A stretch of DNA of 5,728 nucleotides, taken from assembly GCA_025927435.1 (NCBI GenBank), contig JAICLM010000142.1, positions 1-5,728 on the forward strand, written 5' to 3'. This document shows positions 4,482-5,728 of the stretch, one piece after another. The position numbers were made by a program, and so were the translations under genes. Below the pieces are notes generated by a model. That model did not search any database. It was not told the DNA's origin and worked only from the letters and a program-made list of their open reading frames with translations. This stretch comes from Thermoleophilia bacterium. GTDB taxonomy: Bacteria > Actinomycetota > Thermoleophilia > Gaiellales > Gaiellaceae. Each line of letters starts with the position of its first letter. Positions within the stretch are counted from its first letter, which is position 1.

Positions 4482-4525
4482 CGCTCACAAAAGCCTTACA
4501 GCGCCGTCGTAGGCTCGGCGCGCAC

Positions 4526-5089
4526 GTGCCGCCGTCGCTGAAGCTGATCGCTCGTACCCTCCTCGTCGTCGTCGCGCTCGCCGCCGCCTTCGCGCAGCAC
4601 CCCGCCCCCGCCGCGGCCGCGACGCCGTGCTGGAAGGCGCTCCTGAACGACTGGTACGACGGCCGGATCGACAAGACCTATGCCGTCCACTGCTACAACG
4701 ACGCGCTGAAGCACCTGCCGACCGACGTGCAGCAGTACTCGAGCGCCCACGATGACATCCAGCGCGCCCTCCAGAGCGCGATCGCAAAGCAGAAGAAGAC
4801 GGGGCACAAGGTCGACCCGAACTCGCTCGTCCCGCCCTCCTCGGGCGGCCCGTCGAGCGGCGGCGGGAACGGGACGACGACCGGCCCGACGGGCCCGAGC
4901 CCGACGACGGGCGGCGGCCGCAACTCCGGCAAGGGCCTCGGCCACCTCGCGAACAAGCTCAATCCGGCGAGCGCCTCGTCGCTCCCGATCCCTTTGCTCG
5001 TGCTCGGCGCGCTCGCGATCCTGCTCGTCGCAGCGGGCGCCGCGGGGCTGATCGCCAAGCAGATCCAGGCCCGCAAACAGGCTCCGTAG
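4526..5089 (+). CDS. Secreted, C-terminally membrane-anchored protein with two cysteines, function unknown
   Basis: With the GTG start at 4526 this gives 187 residues. Residues 6-33 form a signal peptide (KLIAR, then a hydrophobic run, then an Ala-rich cleavage region before TPCWK). The exported domain (about 34-100) has two Cys, C35 and C56, that could form a disulfide, in CWKALLNDWYDGRIDKTY and VHCYNDALKHLPTDVQQYSS. A Ser/Gly/Thr/Pro-rich linker (101-136) leads to a TM helix (153-176) and a basic tail, so the domain would face outward. The 'DW.DGRIDKTY.VHCY..A..HLP.D' pattern is one I associate with uncharacterised actinobacterial proteins. The frame stays open upstream into the transposon, but that part overlaps the transposase and is not genuine. 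The GTG is the first start in this frame after the insertion point and directly precedes the signal peptide. TAGGCT (4510-4515) may be its -10 box. Confidence 0.75.
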   Translation: MPPSLKLIARTLLVVVALAAAFAQHPAPAAAATPCWKALLNDWYDGRIDKTYAVHCYNDALKHLPTDVQQYSSAHDDIQRALQSAIAKQKKTGHKVDPNSLVPPSSGGPSSGGGNGTTTGPTGPSPTTGGGRNSGKGLGHLANKLNPASASSLPIPLLVLGALAILLVAAGAAGLIAKQIQARKQAP

Positions 5090-5102
5090 CCGCTCCGTAG
5101 CC
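5081..5102. repeat. Tandem 11-bp duplication at the end of the 4526 gene
   Basis: GCTCCGTAGCC occurs twice in succession (5081-5091 and 5092-5102). The TAG of the first copy is the stop codon of the 4526 gene. It looks like a replication-slippage duplication in the short spacer before nrdJ. Confidence 0.7.
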
Positions 5103-5215
5103 CCTCCGGGCGGCGGTACCATGTCCGTCCGAGGTCCGCTCTACGCTCCGTCTCCCTTCAGGACCACAGAACATCGGCTCGCGCGCTGGGAGCGTGCGTA
5201 GAGGAGGCGTAAGAG

Positions 5216-5728
5216 ATGGCGTCCGTAGAGCACGAGAACACCGTTCAGATCCACCCCGACGAGCTCGTCAATAGCGTCGTCGACGAGGACGCCAACCTCG
5301 CCGTCCGCAGGCTGTTCACGATTGCGGGCCGCGATCCCTTCGACGAGGTCGAATGGGAGATCCGGGACGCGCACATTCCCGGCAAGAACGGCCCGGCGTT
5401 CGAGCAGAAGGACGTCGAGTTCCCGAAGTTCTGGTCGCAGACCGCGACGAACATCGTCGCGCAGAAGTACTTCCGCGGCCGCATGTCGAGCCCGGAGCGT
5501 GAGCGCTCCGTCAAGCAGATGATCGGCCGCATCGTCGGCACCGTCGGCACGTGGGGCCGCGACGGCGGCTACTTCGCCGACGAGGACGAGGCGCAGACGT
5601 TCGAGGACGAGCTGAAGGCGATCCTCGTCAACCAGCTCGCCGCGTTCAACTCGCCGGTCTGGTTCAACGTCGGCTTCGAGGAGAAGCCGCAGTGCTCGGC
5701 GTGCTTCATCCTCTCGATCGACGACTCG
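5216..5728 (+). CDS. nrdJ: Adenosylcobalamin-dependent (class II) ribonucleotide reductase, N-terminal part
   Basis: The first 171 residues are present; the gene runs off the window. The class II (vitamin B12-dependent) enzyme reduces ribonucleotides to deoxyribonucleotides without needing oxygen. Recognisable features are RRLFTIAGRDPFDEVEWEIR (31-50), FEQKDVEFPKFWS (62-74), NIVAQKYFRG (79-88), AAFNSPVWFNVG (142-153) and QCSACFILSI (159-168). The cysteine of SACFI (C163) is, by family knowledge, one of the active-site disulfide pair. No ATP-cone is seen at the N-terminus. The ATG at 5216 is firm: GAGGAGG (5201-5207) ends 8 nt before it, the only strong Shine-Dalgarno sequence in the window. 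The 126-bp gap after the 4526 gene is too short to judge a cobalamin riboswitch, and none is evident; TACCAT (5117-5122) is a weak -10 candidate. Confidence 0.93.
   Translation, partial: MASVEHENTVQIHPDELVNSVVDEDANLAVRRLFTIAGRDPFDEVEWEIRDAHIPGKNGPAFEQKDVEFPKFWSQTATNIVAQKYFRGRMSSPERERSVKQMIGRIVGTVGTWGRDGGYFADEDEAQTFEDELKAILVNQLAAFNSPVWFNVGFEEKPQCSACFILSIDDS

Noticed and set aside
4358..4525. Upstream extension of the secreted-protein frame into the transposon
   Set aside because: It overlaps the transposase gene in another frame, crosses the right terminal repeat and lies before the signal peptide. The frame is merely open by chance.
5090..5215. Cobalamin riboswitch before nrdJ
   Set aside because: The gap is only 126 bp, partly taken by a tandem repeat and the ribosome binding site, and I see no recognisable B12-box. 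A covariance search would settle it.

Overview
This is high-GC DNA with actinobacterial traits. They are a LytR C-terminal domain, a Wzy/O-antigen-ligase-type membrane protein, a secreted single-TM hypothetical protein, the start of a cobalamin-dependent (class II) ribonucleotide reductase, and several genes that look leaderless. An uncultured soil or sediment lineage near Thermoleophilia/Gaiellales is a reasonable guess. It is an inference from protein style only.

The chromosomal backbone has four genes. A LytR_C-domain protein (1-273, 5' end outside the window) converges with a Wzy-like protein on the minus strand (277-2070). On the far side are a secreted Cys-containing protein with a C-terminal TM helix (4526-5089) and nrdJ (5216 to the end). 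The Wzy-like gene and the 4526 gene were originally divergent neighbours with a short shared intergenic region.

The main discovery is that this intergenic region is interrupted by a complete mobile element, 2092-4472 (2381 bp). Its ends are 17-bp terminal inverted repeats with one mismatch (GGTAGTGGGTCAGTTTG / GGTAGTGGGTCACTTTG, starting GGnnnTG as in IS1-family ends). They are flanked flush by a perfect 9-bp target duplication, TGTCCCTTC (2083-2091 and 4473-4481). An IS1-family DDE transposase (3573-4463) lies at the right end, and its stop codon is inside the right terminal repeat.

The other ~1.4 kb of the element is cargo. From left to right it holds a 13-bp-stem hairpin, a tRNA-Asp(GUC)-like gene on the minus strand with an odd anticodon arm, a 16-bp inverted copy of that arm about 100 bp away, and a second strong hairpin. 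After these come a small basic 'GGLKGGKARA' protein (2531-2785), a coiled-coil plus winged-helix protein (2882-3364), and an isolated tRNA/tmRNA 3' end with encoded CCA (3441-3468). The element therefore looks like a cargo-carrying IS1-like transposon with tRNA, probable nucleic-acid-binding genes and structured noncoding DNA. Its base composition is visibly less GC-rich than the flanks.

The transposase has a near-consensus sigma70 promoter with a palindrome in its spacer, and its ATG lies about where transcription should start. The two cargo genes also have a TAnnnT hexamer 8 nt before the ATG and no clear Shine-Dalgarno sequence. nrdJ, by contrast, has a strong one.
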